Shown: one piece after another, positions 33,410 through 42,972 of the stretch
How positions within the stretch are numbered: position 1 is the stretch's first letter
Layout of the letters: each line of letters starts with the position of its first letter
Source: Candidatus Heimdallarchaeota archaeon
GTDB lineage: Archaea; Asgardarchaeota; Heimdallarchaeia; Heimdallarchaeales; Heimdallarchaeaceae
Assembly (NCBI GenBank): GCA_016839875.1
Contig: JAEOTK010000199.1
Location: forward strand, 1-46,430
Length of the DNA: 46,430 nt
Reading direction: 5' to 3'
Translations under genes and position numbers: made by a program
Notes under the pieces: model-generated
Database searches by the model: none
Seen by the model: only the letters and a program-made list of their open reading frames with translations
What the model was told of the DNA's origin: nothing

Positions 33410-34993
33410 TTAGTTCTTTGTTTTTTTCCTTCTTCTAACTTTAGCTTTTTTGATGAAGTCTTCTTCTGTTGGCCACAAGATGGTTGCTATAGAAGTGAAT
33501 ATGAGAAGTACCACTATTGGAACAAGTAATCCCACAATATTGTAAGCAAAATTATCAGTAACTCCAGAGATCGAAAACACAACTACTAGAGAAAGACCTC
33601 CAGCTACTATTCCAATTATTTCGCTGATAGATAAGATTGTTTGTTGGATGCTCATTGTTGAACCATGTCTCTCAACTTCAAGATCAATTGAGCTACTATC
33701 ACCTAGTCTTCCACTTATTGCTGGAAAGTATGAAGTTGCCAGAAAAACAGAAATAACAATAAGGACAAGTATCCAGATGTTTTCGTATAAACCAAAAATA
33801 TCAAAACTAGATGATGGATCATTCCATGGTTCTCCCCCAGTCATATAATTGCCAAAGAAGGCAACCATGATGAAAGTAGTTAACATCACCAATCCTACAA
33901 TTCCTATGTTCAATGCTTTCTTCCTACCTATTTTATCAGCTACCCATCCCCAAAATGCCATTGGGATTCCCAAGAATAGTGTAATTAATACAGTTGCAAT
34001 ACTAGCTTGCCCTGGAGTTGATTCAAGCGACAGAATGAGATATCCCCAATTATTTAAAACTCCCATAATGGATGCAGCACCAAGTAAAGGAAGAACTATC
34101 CCTCTTCTGCTTTTGTTGATCATTAAGCGCCAGGAAGTGAGAAGTTCGGCTTTAACACTATAATCTTCATCTTTGACGACTGGTTTGGTTCTATCTAGCA
34201 TAAAATATACAAAGACTGCAGAAATTATAATCGCAAATCCAAAAAGGAGATACAGATATGCTAGTTGTTGAGGTTTACCAGGAACCCAGAATTCAATCGT
34301 TTTCCAACCAACCATTTCAACAAGTGAGAAAGAGATTCGATTAGTGCCTTTTAACCAGACTATTTTGTCATTGACTTGAACTATAAGATCATACAGAACT
34401 CCTGCAAGAAAAATACCAGCAGCTCGTCCTCCAGTAACTGCAACATTATAGAAACCAACTCTTGTTCCTCGAGTCTCATAAACTGAAAACCGGGATATGT
34501 ATCCATAAGATGCATTTACTTTACATGAACCAGCAACACCATGTAGAAAATGGTATAAGCTCATACCAAAAATCAGAAGCCCGTTTGTTAATGGTATTAT
34601 TCCAATCCATCCTCCCCAATTAACGGCACAAATTCCATATCCTGCTAAAACCAAACCACCAGCAGCAGTACCAAAGAGAATCCATTTTCTTGCATCTGAA
34701 GCATCAGATTTAAACCCAAAATATCCAGAACTTAGAATCACCGCCAATGCATATGTTATTTCAACGAATATCACAGAAACATCGGCAGACCAACCCTCCA
34801 TTCCAAGATGCTTCCATATGAATATAGGCATTAGAACCGTTGTACTTCCAAAAGCTACGCGAAGAAAGAATGTAGAAATTAAAATACCTATGAAGGATCG
34901 TCTTGGATGAGGAAGAGAAAAAAGCTGTTCATCTTCTTTAGAAAGCATTACTTCACTTTCTTTTCCAGAATCATTCACTGTACTTTCACTCAT
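33410..34993 (-). CDS. MFS transporter, unknown substrate
   Basis: This 527-residue membrane protein has about 12 helices. The first helix region is RRSFIGILISTFFLRVAFGS and the long first loop holds GYFGFKSDASDARKWILFG. A second-half signature WGWVADKIGRKKALNIGIVGL is the classic MFS loop motif. Loops have unusual inserts (for example about residues 205-240 and 385-400). The N-terminus is acidic and cytosolic, the C-terminus basic (KKAKVRRRKKTK). The substrate cannot be told from sequence. The ATG is at 34991-34993. Confidence 0.83.
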   Translation of the reverse strand: MSESTVNDSGKESEVMLSKEDEQLFSLPHPRRSFIGILISTFFLRVAFGSTTVLMPIFIWKHLGMEGWSADVSVIFVEITYALAVILSSGYFGFKSDASDARKWILFGTAAGGLVLAGYGICAVNWGGWIGIIPLTNGLLIFGMSLYHFLHGVAGSCKVNASYGYISRFSVYETRGTRVGFYNVAVTGGRAAGIFLAGVLYDLIVQVNDKIVWLKGTNRISFSLVEMVGWKTIEFWVPGKPQQLAYLYLLFGFAIIISAVFVYFMLDRTKPVVKDEDYSVKAELLTSWRLMINKSRRGIVLPLLGAASIMGVLNNWGYLILSLESTPGQASIATVLITLFLGIPMAFWGWVADKIGRKKALNIGIVGLVMLTTFIMVAFFGNYMTGGEPWNDPSSSFDIFGLYENIWILVLIVISVFLATSYFPAISGRLGDSSSIDLEVERHGSTMSIQQTILSISEIIGIVAGGLSLVVVFSISGVTDNFAYNIVGLLVPIVVLLIFTSIATILWPTEEDFIKKAKVRRRKKTKN

Positions 34994-35196
34994 TGTTCCA
35001 AGTCCTTGCGATAAAATCTATAGAAAAAACGTGCTATTAAAATTTATGCCTTAAGAAAATGGGCGTACAGGAGGCTGAAACAACAAAATACGAGCAGAGG
35101 AAGTCAAAATAATTAATTTAAACATTATGTAATAATAATTTAACAATTTGTCTAGTTAATTAAACCAAATATCGAGAATTATACGAGAAGTAGCGT

Positions 35197-35226
35197 AAAG
35201 TATTTAAGAAAGGCACAAAGTATTTA
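35197..35226 (+). promoter_or_regulatory. two direct repeats upstream of the AbrB/ACT-HTH pair
   Basis: AAAGTATTTA occurs at 35197-35206 and again at 35217-35226, exactly 20 bases apart. Each copy contains a TATA-like TATTTA. They may be two stacked promoters or operator half-sites for the regulator encoded downstream. The whole 287-base gap 34994-35280 holds no other feature I can support. Confidence 0.35.
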
Positions 35227-35280
35227 TTATTGTAATTACATAAAGTAATCAACAATAGAACAGATTGGAGAAAAAGAAAA

Positions 35281-35709
35281 ATGAGCAGCGAAAAGCAATC
35301 AGTAACAATTGCTAAGATGGTGAAATTAGAGGCTGAAAAGCCAATTGAACTTCCGGAAGAATTTTTATCAGCTCTTAAACCAGACGGTAAAACATTCGCC
35401 GTTCTAATACTCGCACCTAACACTCGAATCATAAGGATTATTCCAACAAGCACAAATGAAGTCGCGAAAATTAATATCAACATCGGAAAATTATCTCCTG
35501 ACTTCCTGCGAAAAATGGGTTCTATTTTCATTAGACTCGGTATAAAGACCTTGTATAGTACTGGTCTCTGTTTCACTCAAAGTGCTTGTGTGTATGAAGG
35601 TTATATTGATTCCGACGAACTCAAAGAAGTTAGTATAGATCAAATCAAGGATGAACTAGAACGCATCGAAGGAGTGTCGAGTGTCGAGGTAGAGACTCTC
35701 ACAGTTTAA
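35281..35709 (+). CDS. AbrB-like/ACT-like small regulatory protein
   Basis: The protein has 142 residues. The first 55 residues look like a SpoVT-AbrB-type swapped hairpin (KMVKLEAEKPIELPEEFLSAL). The rest has the beta-alpha-beta-beta-alpha-beta order of an ACT domain (VAKININIGKLSPDFLRKMGSIFI, CVYEGYIDSDE, DELERIEGVSSVEVETLTV). ACT domains bind small molecules such as amino acids. Codons for the double-HTH regulator begin 17 bases after its stop, so this protein is probably a ligand-sensing partner of that regulator. A GGAG site lies ten bases before the ATG. Confidence 0.6.
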   Translation: MSSEKQSVTIAKMVKLEAEKPIELPEEFLSALKPDGKTFAVLILAPNTRIIRIIPTSTNEVAKININIGKLSPDFLRKMGSIFIRLGIKTLYSTGLCFTQSACVYEGYIDSDELKEVSIDQIKDELERIEGVSSVEVETLTV

Positions 35710-35726
35710 AAGGAGCGAACCGTCTT

Positions 35727-36440
35727 TTGGTTCGGCAGAGAAGGATTAAAGAAAAACGTCTTACCCTACTCCTACATCCTTTACGTCGAGAGATATACCG
35801 TCTAGTTTGTGAAACCCCGGGTGTATATTTTTTTGAATTATCTAGTACGTTAACTGCACCCCACGGTACCATAAATTGGCATTTGCGAAAACTGGAAGAA
35901 GCAAGTTTAATCAAATCTACAAAATTTGGAGGGAAGAGAGTTTATTATTCTCGTACTCTCAGGTCTGAAGATGTTGAGAAAGCATTTGTTGTTTTAAAAC
36001 ACATTACCGCAAGAAAGGTTTTTGCTTATATTCTTAATAATGAAGGTTGCCATCAAACACAAATTGCTAGAGCATTGGATGTTCATCATGATACAGTTCG
36101 TCATCATGCACAAAGAATGGAAAAAGCATTTCTTGTTGAGCATTTTAAAGATGGTCGAAAAACCTGTTATCGACTTGGAGAGGTAGGGCTTAAGCTTCAA
36201 GAAGAGAGTATCAATACAATATCAAATACATACATTGCAGCTTTAATGGATATTCTTGAAGAGAATTGTCTGCACCCAGAGATTATGGAAGTGTCAAAGG
36301 ATCATCTAACAATAAGAATAGAATGTCCGGGGAAGGAAGATACTTCTTTTACTATCTCACTATCTCAATGGTCTTTCGATGAAGAGTGGGAAGTTAGCAC
36401 TATAGCAAAAAGTGATGAAGAAGTCGCTGAAGAAACATAA
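35727..36440 (+). CDS. transcription regulator with two ArsR-like winged helices
   Basis: This 237-residue protein has a first winged helix at about 10-75 (RREIYRLVCETPGVYFFELS, GTINWHLRKLEEASLI) and a second at about 90-150 (RKVFAYILNNEGCHQTQIARAL, DTVRHHAQRMEKAFLV). A C-terminal alpha/beta part may bind a ligand or dimerise. Archaeal membrane-protein and metabolic regulators often have this tandem form. No ATG is available; the start is TTG at 35727 with GGAG eleven bases upstream. It is likely co-transcribed with the AbrB/ACT-like gene. Confidence 0.82.
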   Translation: MVRQRRIKEKRLTLLLHPLRREIYRLVCETPGVYFFELSSTLTAPHGTINWHLRKLEEASLIKSTKFGGKRVYYSRTLRSEDVEKAFVVLKHITARKVFAYILNNEGCHQTQIARALDVHHDTVRHHAQRMEKAFLVEHFKDGRKTCYRLGEVGLKLQEESINTISNTYIAALMDILEENCLHPEIMEVSKDHLTIRIECPGKEDTSFTISLSQWSFDEEWEVSTIAKSDEEVAEET

Positions 36441-36475
36441 GTTTATTTTCGTTTTGCTGTTTTTGAAATTGATTC

Positions 36476-36502
36476 TTTTTTGATGTACCACTATCTTTTT
36501 TT
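36476..36502 (+). terminator. double T-tract after the regulator gene
   Basis: Two runs, T6 at 36476-36481 and T7 at 36496-36502, lie 36-62 bases after the regulator stop and before the MoxR promoter. They fit archaeal U-tract termination. Confidence 0.5.
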
Positions 36503-36518
36503 GCTTCTGATATGATAC

Positions 36519-36527
36519 GTTTATAAG
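36519..36527 (+). promoter_or_regulatory. TATA box of the MoxR operon
   Basis: GTTTATAAG is centred near 36523, placing transcription start near 36549. The AAAGGAG ribosome site then lies at the very 5' end of the transcript, eight bases before the ATG at 36563. An in-frame GTG at 36554 overlaps the ribosome site and is unlikely. Confidence 0.55.
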
Positions 36528-36562
36528 TGAATTAGTGACAATTTGCTAAAGGAGTGTTACTT

Positions 36563-37579
36563 ATGAGTTCTAAGACCAAAAAAACAACATCTAAAAGTAC
36601 AAAATCAACCAAATTGGATGTTAAAACAATTTCTAAAAAAGTTCAAGAAATTAAGAATAGTATAAATAAGGTTATTGTGGGTCAAGAAGAAGTTATTGAA
36701 GCTATGCTTGCAGCTCTGTTAGCTGACGGTCATGTTTTGCTGGAAGGTGTTCCTGGAATTGCAAAAACATTGATGGCTCGAGCTATTGCAAAAGCAGTTT
36801 CGGCAGATTTTAAGCGAATTCAATTTACTCCAGATTTAATGCCATCAGATGTTACAGGTGTAATGGCATTTAAACCAGAAACTGGAGAATTTTACTTCAA
36901 ACAAGGTCCGGTATTCACCAATTTGTTGCTTGCAGATGAAATTAACAGAGCACCACCAAAAACACAAGCTGCTATGTTAGAAAGTATGCAAGAAAAACAA
37001 GTATCAATAGAGAAAAAAACCTATCCATTACCAGAACCATTTGTTGTATTTGCTACACAAAACCCAATTGAGACAGAAGGAACTTATCCGTTGCCAGAAG
37101 CTCAAATCGATCGTTTTGCTTTCAAGGTATTGGTTTCTTATCCTGAAGAAACTGAAGAAGCAGAGATTGTTTTCCGTTTTACAGGAGAACATGACTCTTA
37201 TGATATGTTGGAGGAAATCAAACCTGTATTAACTGCAGAGGAAGTTATCAAACTACAGAAATTAGTCAGGAAAGATGTATCAATTGCAGATGACCTGGCA
37301 AAGTATATTGTTCGAATAGTAAATCTAACACGAGAGAGTGAAGAGGTTTACATGGGTGCTAGTCCCAGAGCAAGTTTATGGATGACAATTGCTGCTAAAG
37401 CTTCAGCTGCCATGGATGGACGAACATATGTTAATCCTGTAGATATTCAGAAAGTAGCGAAGAATGTTTTGCGACATCGTGTGCTCATTAAACCTGAATA
37501 TGAATTCGATGGGACAACCTCTGAGATTATCATTGATCGAATATTAAAGCACACTCCAACACCAAGTATTCAAACATAG
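36563..37579 (+). CDS. moxR: MoxR-family AAA+ ATPase
   Basis: This 338-residue protein has Walker A GVPGIAKT at 62-69, TPDLMPSDVTG (the MoxR insert), Walker B LLLADEINR with D125/E126, sensor-1 ATQN at 164-167, and the EAQIDRF Arg finger near 184. The first 20 residues are a Lys/Ser/Thr-rich tail. MoxR proteins act as chaperones that remodel or load metal into partners, most often with DUF58/vWA proteins. The gene leads an operon that contains such a DUF58 protein at 42031. The hexameric motor would act in the cytoplasm on the membrane complex encoded downstream. Confidence 0.95.
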   Translation: MSSKTKKTTSKSTKSTKLDVKTISKKVQEIKNSINKVIVGQEEVIEAMLAALLADGHVLLEGVPGIAKTLMARAIAKAVSADFKRIQFTPDLMPSDVTGVMAFKPETGEFYFKQGPVFTNLLLADEINRAPPKTQAAMLESMQEKQVSIEKKTYPLPEPFVVFATQNPIETEGTYPLPEAQIDRFAFKVLVSYPEETEEAEIVFRFTGEHDSYDMLEEIKPVLTAEEVIKLQKLVRKDVSIADDLAKYIVRIVNLTRESEEVYMGASPRASLWMTIAAKASAAMDGRTYVNPVDIQKVAKNVLRHRVLIKPEYEFDGTTSEIIIDRILKHTPTPSIQT

Positions 37580-37591
37580 AGTTTGAGAGCT

Positions 37592-39760
37592 ATGAAGGTT
37601 ACAAGGAAGATTGTCTTTCTTATTATTCTATGTATCGAAATTAGTGGTTTGATAGTGGCAAGTAGTTTTGTTATTCTTTCAAAAACAGGTAATCCCAGTT
37701 TAAATGTTCAAGCTCAAGCTGATGCACTTACTGTTGTAATCAATAGAGATCAGTTCTACTACAAAGATGACACCATGAAAACTTTAGGATATGTTTACTG
37801 GGCGGAATTAGAAGGAGGAAATCTAATCCTTTATGGAAATACTTCAGATATGTTCGTGATAGCTTTTTGGGATGCAAGAGGGAATCTTACAGAAGGCACT
37901 GACTACATGAAATATGACGATCGGATGGTCATAACTATCAGAACTACAGAGTTGTTTTATGAAATTCAAAGTAATTATTATCCTGATTATTTTCTGGATA
38001 CTAACTTCATAGTTATTTTTGATACTTTTTGGGCTCAATTCAGTTATATTACTCCAGAGGGCGAAGAGAGATATGCTCCAGTAACCTATCACAATAAACA
38101 ATTGTTACCTGAAGGTGCGGGTTTAGTGAGTTATGCTCCAACTGATGGAGCAACGATTGTAAAAGAAGGTAATTCATTCGGTATTGTTTGGGAATATATT
38201 GAGAGAGCAATGGATCCTTTTCATGAACCTCTAACTTATGAAATAACATACAATTTTGATCCAATCTATTTACAATTTACAGAACAAATGTATGAAAACC
38301 AGCTTCAACAACAAGAAATAGAACAATTAGAAAGTCTTCTTGACCTATTACAGACATACTTTAAACTAATAGCGTACTTTGCAGTTGTTTTAAGTTTAAT
38401 CGCAGCTTTAATAGGATATTTACGTGCAAAGAGGAAATTCAAGTCTCGATTGAATGAAGCAAAAAGTATGCCAAAAAAAATGCTGAGAGATATTGAGGGA
38501 GAAGAAGATCCGAGAAAAAGAGTTTCTGCATTATTCAATGTTGCATTTATTATTTTACTAATTACTCCCATGCTTTATACAAATCAACAACAATCAGACA
38601 ATATCACATACATAACTAATGATCGGATAATCACTTTAGGTGATACCCAACAATTAGGTGATTCAAGCAGAAATATTCGTTATGAAGTTTCTGTCGATTT
38701 AGGAAGAGATGGTATTGCTTTTGAAACAGTTGAAATGGAAATGCCCTTCACAATTGATAACTTCAGCATCTGGGTTGATACAACTGAAGTTCTTGATTTT
38801 AGAGCCTACAACGAGTTAGGTACGCCGGTATCATTCCAAAAATTCTCTGATCGATATTTGATTAAAAATGTTCAAGGTTTTATTGAGTATAGCATAGTCA
38901 AGCCTTATGTTTATTATAATAACAGTAACATTCTTGTCTATCTAGATTACTTCTGGTTATTATTTATTGATCCAGATCTTGATAATTATTCAAAGGCTGA
39001 TATCGAGTATAGTGTAATTATTCCTGAAGGAGCGATTCTATATAGTGCATCTCCTGAAGATATACTTACACTCACAAACACTCCTGAAGGTAGAAGAAAA
39101 TGTATCTTCACTGATGTTGATAGGCAAATTGATCCTTATCATGATCTTTTTTCAACACAGTTGACATATTCTTTTATTGACGTAATTGAAGCTATAGAAA
39201 ATCAATCCGCAAGGTTCGAGCATTTTAGGGTTGAAACAGAAATAAGCGAAGAGCAAAGAGCAGCACTCACTCAAAATCTTCTATTTATTAGTCTCTTAGG
39301 AATAATTGCACCAGTATTAGCATTTCTCCTAACTTACTTCATAGTCAGAAGAAGAATGCTTAGAAAGATAAAGGAGGAAGAGGAAAAACACGAGATGTTA
39401 ATCTCTGTAGAGGAAACGCAACTTCAAGCTATGATAGATTCTCAAGCTATCGATCTCGGGAAGGAACCTTGGAAAGCAATGCTAGGTGGATATTGGGAAT
39501 TGTTAACTTATCTTAGCCGAATTACTCCTGTTAATCTAATGTCAACAAGTGAGGATCTTCATGAAATAACTATAAGAAAATTCATTCCTTCATTCTTGAT
39601 AACTGAAACATTAGAGATGGTATCTACAGGAAGAGCAATTTCCCAAAGTTGGACTGATGGAGATCAAATTTACTATAATAGGCAACAAGCTCGAGATTAT
39701 ATTGAGTCTGTTATGAAACTTATCGAAAAACTAGAAAAATGGAGAAAAGAACAATCATGA
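37592..39760 (+). CDS. membrane protein with duplicated ectodomain (DUF4129-like tail possible)
   Basis: The protein has 722 residues. The ATG at 37592 is preferred over a TTG at 37583. Hydrophobic segments lie near 9-29, 258-277, 313-329 and 563-585. Two extracellular domains of about 200 residues appear to be copies: PEGAGLVSYAPTDGATI (from 173) matches PEGAILYSASPEDILTL (from 478), and ERAMDPFHEP (from 204) matches DRQIDPYHDL (from 510). The cytosolic C-terminus (SEDLHEITIRKFIPSFLITE, with QARDYIESVMKLIEKL) recalls the DUF4129 region of transglutaminase operons; this is only suggestive. The MoxR stop is 12 bases upstream. Confidence 0.76.
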   Translation: MKVTRKIVFLIILCIEISGLIVASSFVILSKTGNPSLNVQAQADALTVVINRDQFYYKDDTMKTLGYVYWAELEGGNLILYGNTSDMFVIAFWDARGNLTEGTDYMKYDDRMVITIRTTELFYEIQSNYYPDYFLDTNFIVIFDTFWAQFSYITPEGEERYAPVTYHNKQLLPEGAGLVSYAPTDGATIVKEGNSFGIVWEYIERAMDPFHEPLTYEITYNFDPIYLQFTEQMYENQLQQQEIEQLESLLDLLQTYFKLIAYFAVVLSLIAALIGYLRAKRKFKSRLNEAKSMPKKMLRDIEGEEDPRKRVSALFNVAFIILLITPMLYTNQQQSDNITYITNDRIITLGDTQQLGDSSRNIRYEVSVDLGRDGIAFETVEMEMPFTIDNFSIWVDTTEVLDFRAYNELGTPVSFQKFSDRYLIKNVQGFIEYSIVKPYVYYNNSNILVYLDYFWLLFIDPDLDNYSKADIEYSVIIPEGAILYSASPEDILTLTNTPEGRRKCIFTDVDRQIDPYHDLFSTQLTYSFIDVIEAIENQSARFEHFRVETEISEEQRAALTQNLLFISLLGIIAPVLAFLLTYFIVRRRMLRKIKEEEEKHEMLISVEETQLQAMIDSQAIDLGKEPWKAMLGGYWELLTYLSRITPVNLMSTSEDLHEITIRKFIPSFLITETLEMVSTGRAISQSWTDGDQIYYNRQQARDYIESVMKLIEKLEKWRKEQS

Positions 39761-40437
39761 AAAGAAGTAAGAAATTAGTGGTAACGTTATTTGTTTTAGT
39801 ATTATTCGCAAGTTTATTTGTTAATCCAGATTCTTATGCACAAGAAGGAGTATATTACTCGCCAACAACTACTTTCGAATTGAACGATAACACAAATTTC
39901 ACAGTATATTCTACAGCACCTTTAACTTGGACATTAAACTCAGCAGTCAATTTCACAGTATATTTGAATGCTACAGGAATACCAAGTGGTGAAAATATAA
40001 CTATTGAAATTCTGACAGTTTATTTCGATAGTCCAGATTATACTTCTAGAAGACAAAAGCACGCTTTTACTCCAAGAATCAATTTAACTGAAACTAATCG
40101 AGAACTTGAGCAAAGAACAACCCTCTATGCACCAGATGATGTTGATAAGCATTTCAATATAACAATTGTAATTATCGCTCATAGCACAAATGTGACCGTG
40201 GAACAAGTCTATGAAGCAGACTTTCCAGGAGATGAGCCCTATATCGAAGTGAAAAAAGACATCGTGCTTCCTGTTATTAATTTACCAGGTTTTCCTGACA
40301 TAGCAACATTTGGTCGATGGATATTCATTTTTGGGATTAGTTTTGCTTTGATAGCTTTTCCATCCATTTTAGTTGTTGGATTCAAAACGAAGGAATTCAT
40401 TGAAAAACGAAAGAAAGATGGAGGGAAGAAAAAATGA
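39757..40437 (+). CDS. single-pass surface protein
   Basis: The protein has 226 residues from the ATG at 39757, which overlaps the previous stop by four bases (ATGA). An earlier in-frame ATG at 39739 would add six residues. A signal peptide (about 1-29, KKLVVTLFVLVLFASLFV) leads to a beta-rich Ig-like ectodomain (NFTVYLNATGIPSGENITIEIL) with many N-x-T sequons. A membrane helix near 190-208 and a Lys-rich tail close it. Not in a family I recognise; probably an envelope subunit of the MoxR-DUF58 complex. Confidence 0.74.
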   Translation: MKRSKKLVVTLFVLVLFASLFVNPDSYAQEGVYYSPTTTFELNDNTNFTVYSTAPLTWTLNSAVNFTVYLNATGIPSGENITIEILTVYFDSPDYTSRRQKHAFTPRINLTETNRELEQRTTLYAPDDVDKHFNITIVIIAHSTNVTVEQVYEADFPGDEPYIEVKKDIVLPVINLPGFPDIATFGRWIFIFGISFALIAFPSILVVGFKTKEFIEKRKKDGGKKK

Positions 40438-42026
40438 GTGATAAAGAAACCACTACACCACTTGAAAGATCAGTAACAAAAATGGATGTTTTAATGCGCT
40501 CATTTGGAATGAGAACTAGAATTTTCAAAGGCCCAACAAGAGCAATAGTAAAAGGAACTAGGAAAGTATATCCATATGAATTGAATGCAACTCTTGTAGA
40601 AACAGCTAGAGGAGTAGGTATTAGAATCAAACTAGAAAAGATATGGTACTCTTTTCTGAAGCTTATCCCATTCTTCATCATTATCTTATTTTCTCTATTG
40701 CAGTATTTTGCTCCAGGAGCAGGAGAAGCGATTGCAGATGCAACAGGAATAAATCTATTTCTAGCTCTCCTAGGACCAAATCCAAGAATTGTTGGTCTCT
40801 GGATAGTGCTTCCCATAATAGGGGCTATTGTTGTTGGTTCAGAGATTTTAGAAAGAATCATTCGAGCCAGATATATTCAAGACAGAATGCCTAGATTCTT
40901 GAGTGGAGCGGAATGGAATATTGCAGAACCTCCTATTGTTCTAGATTTCATCAGTTCCATTAACAATCTACTTTGGATATTCTATGTTTTCCTAATTATC
41001 ATATTTGCTCCTATGTCTTTCTCTGCTGAGATTTTTGAGAATTTCTTAGCAGTATATGAAGTCGAAGGAGCTTCAATAATAAACACAACTGCGCTTATCT
41101 CGGTTTTAGACATAAGTATTCTTTCAGGAATGATGTTCGCTATATTATATCAGAATTTTGAGAAATTCAGAGGTAGTTTAGATAGACAACAAGTAAGACA
41201 AGATATTCGTTTAGAGAGTCAAACTAGACAACTTGTCCAAGTGGCAATAGGATCTACCCTCTTATCCACCGTACTATTAGCTTGTTTCTATTTTACTTTC
41301 TGGTCAAATATAACTATAATTCAGGTAATTATCTTCTATTCAATTACAATGATATCAAGTGTATTTGGTGTCTGGTTATTCTGGCATAAAGAAAGCTATA
41401 TTTTCATTGCTATGGCAATATGGTTTTTCCTAACAGATGTGGTTATGATTTTTATGAATGCTAATGATCCATCATATTCATGGATGATTATATGCCACTT
41501 ATTCCTAATCTTGCTAGTGGTAGTGCTATCTCTAAATCGTTATCTCGAAAAATATCTAGCTAGAAAAGGTGTTTACGAACCAAGCTGGATGTTCAATCTT
41601 TTTCCATTATTTGCATATATAGCAGTCTTTTGGAAGAAGAAAATTAGGGTCTCTAGGGGTGTTGAAAAAGAATTGGAAGAGATTCTTGATGAAGACATGA
41701 AGGAAAAGGTAAGGGAGAAACTACCCTTAGTTATTGATAAAAACAAGATTAGTGAGAAAGGAAAAGAAGCTCTGAAAATAGTTCAATACTACCAAAGAAT
41801 AGTCTCTCGAATTGTAAGTGGTGAAATTAATATCCAATTGTTAACTAACATCAATGCACAAATTTTAGGAATAATCAAAGAAGATAGAAAACTCTTCAAA
41901 GAGGCTAAGAAACTATTTTCTGCTGTTGATAGTTTGCTTTGGGAAGATAAATATAAGTTGAAAAATGGAGAGAAAATTCTACAGACAGCCGAAAATGTAT
42001 ACAATGAAATTGTGAAACAGAGATGA
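40434..42026 (+). CDS. polytopic membrane protein
   Basis: The protein has 530 residues and a start that overlaps the upstream stop by four bases. About eight to nine membrane helices are seen, beginning with LKLIPFFIIILFSLLQYF (near 74), and including LWIVLPIIGAIVVGSEIL, LWIFYVFLIIIFAPMSF and a run of helices from 275 to 375. The last 125 residues are cytosolic and helical (KEKVREKLPLVIDKNKISEK). I recognise no family. It is probably the membrane core of the same complex; the soluble tail may face MoxR. Confidence 0.75.
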   Translation: MSDKETTTPLERSVTKMDVLMRSFGMRTRIFKGPTRAIVKGTRKVYPYELNATLVETARGVGIRIKLEKIWYSFLKLIPFFIIILFSLLQYFAPGAGEAIADATGINLFLALLGPNPRIVGLWIVLPIIGAIVVGSEILERIIRARYIQDRMPRFLSGAEWNIAEPPIVLDFISSINNLLWIFYVFLIIIFAPMSFSAEIFENFLAVYEVEGASIINTTALISVLDISILSGMMFAILYQNFEKFRGSLDRQQVRQDIRLESQTRQLVQVAIGSTLLSTVLLACFYFTFWSNITIIQVIIFYSITMISSVFGVWLFWHKESYIFIAMAIWFFLTDVVMIFMNANDPSYSWMIICHLFLILLVVVLSLNRYLEKYLARKGVYEPSWMFNLFPLFAYIAVFWKKKIRVSRGVEKELEEILDEDMKEKVREKLPLVIDKNKISEKGKEALKIVQYYQRIVSRIVSGEINIQLLTNINAQILGIIKEDRKLFKEAKKLFSAVDSLLWEDKYKLKNGEKILQTAENVYNEIVKQR

Positions 42027-42030
42027 TATA

Positions 42031-42972
42031 ATGACCACTGCTGATGATACTAAAACCGTTCGTGAAAAAGAGGATAAAGTAAAGATACCTCTAAAGAAAT
42101 TAAGAAGGTTAGAAATCACAGCAAAGAAGAGGTCAACAAGTTTTCTTCAAGGTCATAGAAGATCAATTTTTCGAGGTCCCGGAACAGAATATGCTGACCT
42201 AAGAGAATATACTGAAGGAGATGATCTAAGGTTTGTTGACTGGAATGCATCATCGCGTGTCCCTTTCAAACTAATTGTCAGGGATTATGAACAGGAAAGA
42301 AATACAAATGTCATCTTAATGATGGATACTAGTTATTCTATGCTATTAGGAGATCCTGTACCAAGAATAAAAATGGCTGTTGAAGCAATTGCGACACTTG
42401 CTTATACTGTTATGAACAACAGAGATAATTTTGGTTGGGTTTCATTCTCTGATAAGATTCACAATTATATTCCACCAAGAGGAGGAAAAACACATCTCTA
42501 CCATATCTTTAATGAGATGCTCAAAGTTGCGCCTTTAGGAAGAACAAATATTGGTGAAACAATTAAGGAGATATCATTAGCTCAGAAGAGAAGATCAATT
42601 ATTATTGTACTCACAGATCTTCATGGAGATCTAAAGGGTGCATTAGATGGATTTAAGGTTGCAAATGTGAAAAAGCATGAATTGAAGCTTATTCATATTC
42701 ACGATCCAGAAGAATTCCTATTTCCAAAACAACCCAGACAAGTCAAATTCCAAGATCCAGAAACTGGAGAGATCAAAGTAATCAACTTCAGTAATCTTCT
42801 GGAAAGAGGCAAATTCATGTATGAGATAGGATTGCAAATCAAAGAGATTAATAATTTCAAACGAAGTATTCTTGGCCTTAATATTGATGTTATAGATGCT
42901 CCAACTAATGTACTAACAGAGAAACTATTACTTGCATATTTTGGTTCAAAACGAAGAGGAAGGGTAAGATGA
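42031..42972 (+). CDS. DUF58 protein with intact vWA/MIDAS site
   Basis: This 313-residue protein has the DUF58 signature GPGTEYADLREYTEGDDLRFVDWNAS (49-74) and a von Willebrand A domain whose MIDAS residues are present: D99-T-S101-Y-S103, T172 in GRTN, and D196 in LTDLHGD. MoxR and DUF58 proteins usually work together in a motor-adaptor pair. It starts four bases after the polytopic protein stop and its own stop overlaps the next start by four bases (ATGA). It likely sits on the cytoplasmic face and binds a membrane partner through the metal site. Confidence 0.92.
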   Translation: MTTADDTKTVREKEDKVKIPLKKLRRLEITAKKRSTSFLQGHRRSIFRGPGTEYADLREYTEGDDLRFVDWNASSRVPFKLIVRDYEQERNTNVILMMDTSYSMLLGDPVPRIKMAVEAIATLAYTVMNNRDNFGWVSFSDKIHNYIPPRGGKTHLYHIFNEMLKVAPLGRTNIGETIKEISLAQKRRSIIIVLTDLHGDLKGALDGFKVANVKKHELKLIHIHDPEEFLFPKQPRQVKFQDPETGEIKVINFSNLLERGKFMYEIGLQIKEINNFKRSILGLNIDVIDAPTNVLTEKLLLAYFGSKRRGRVR

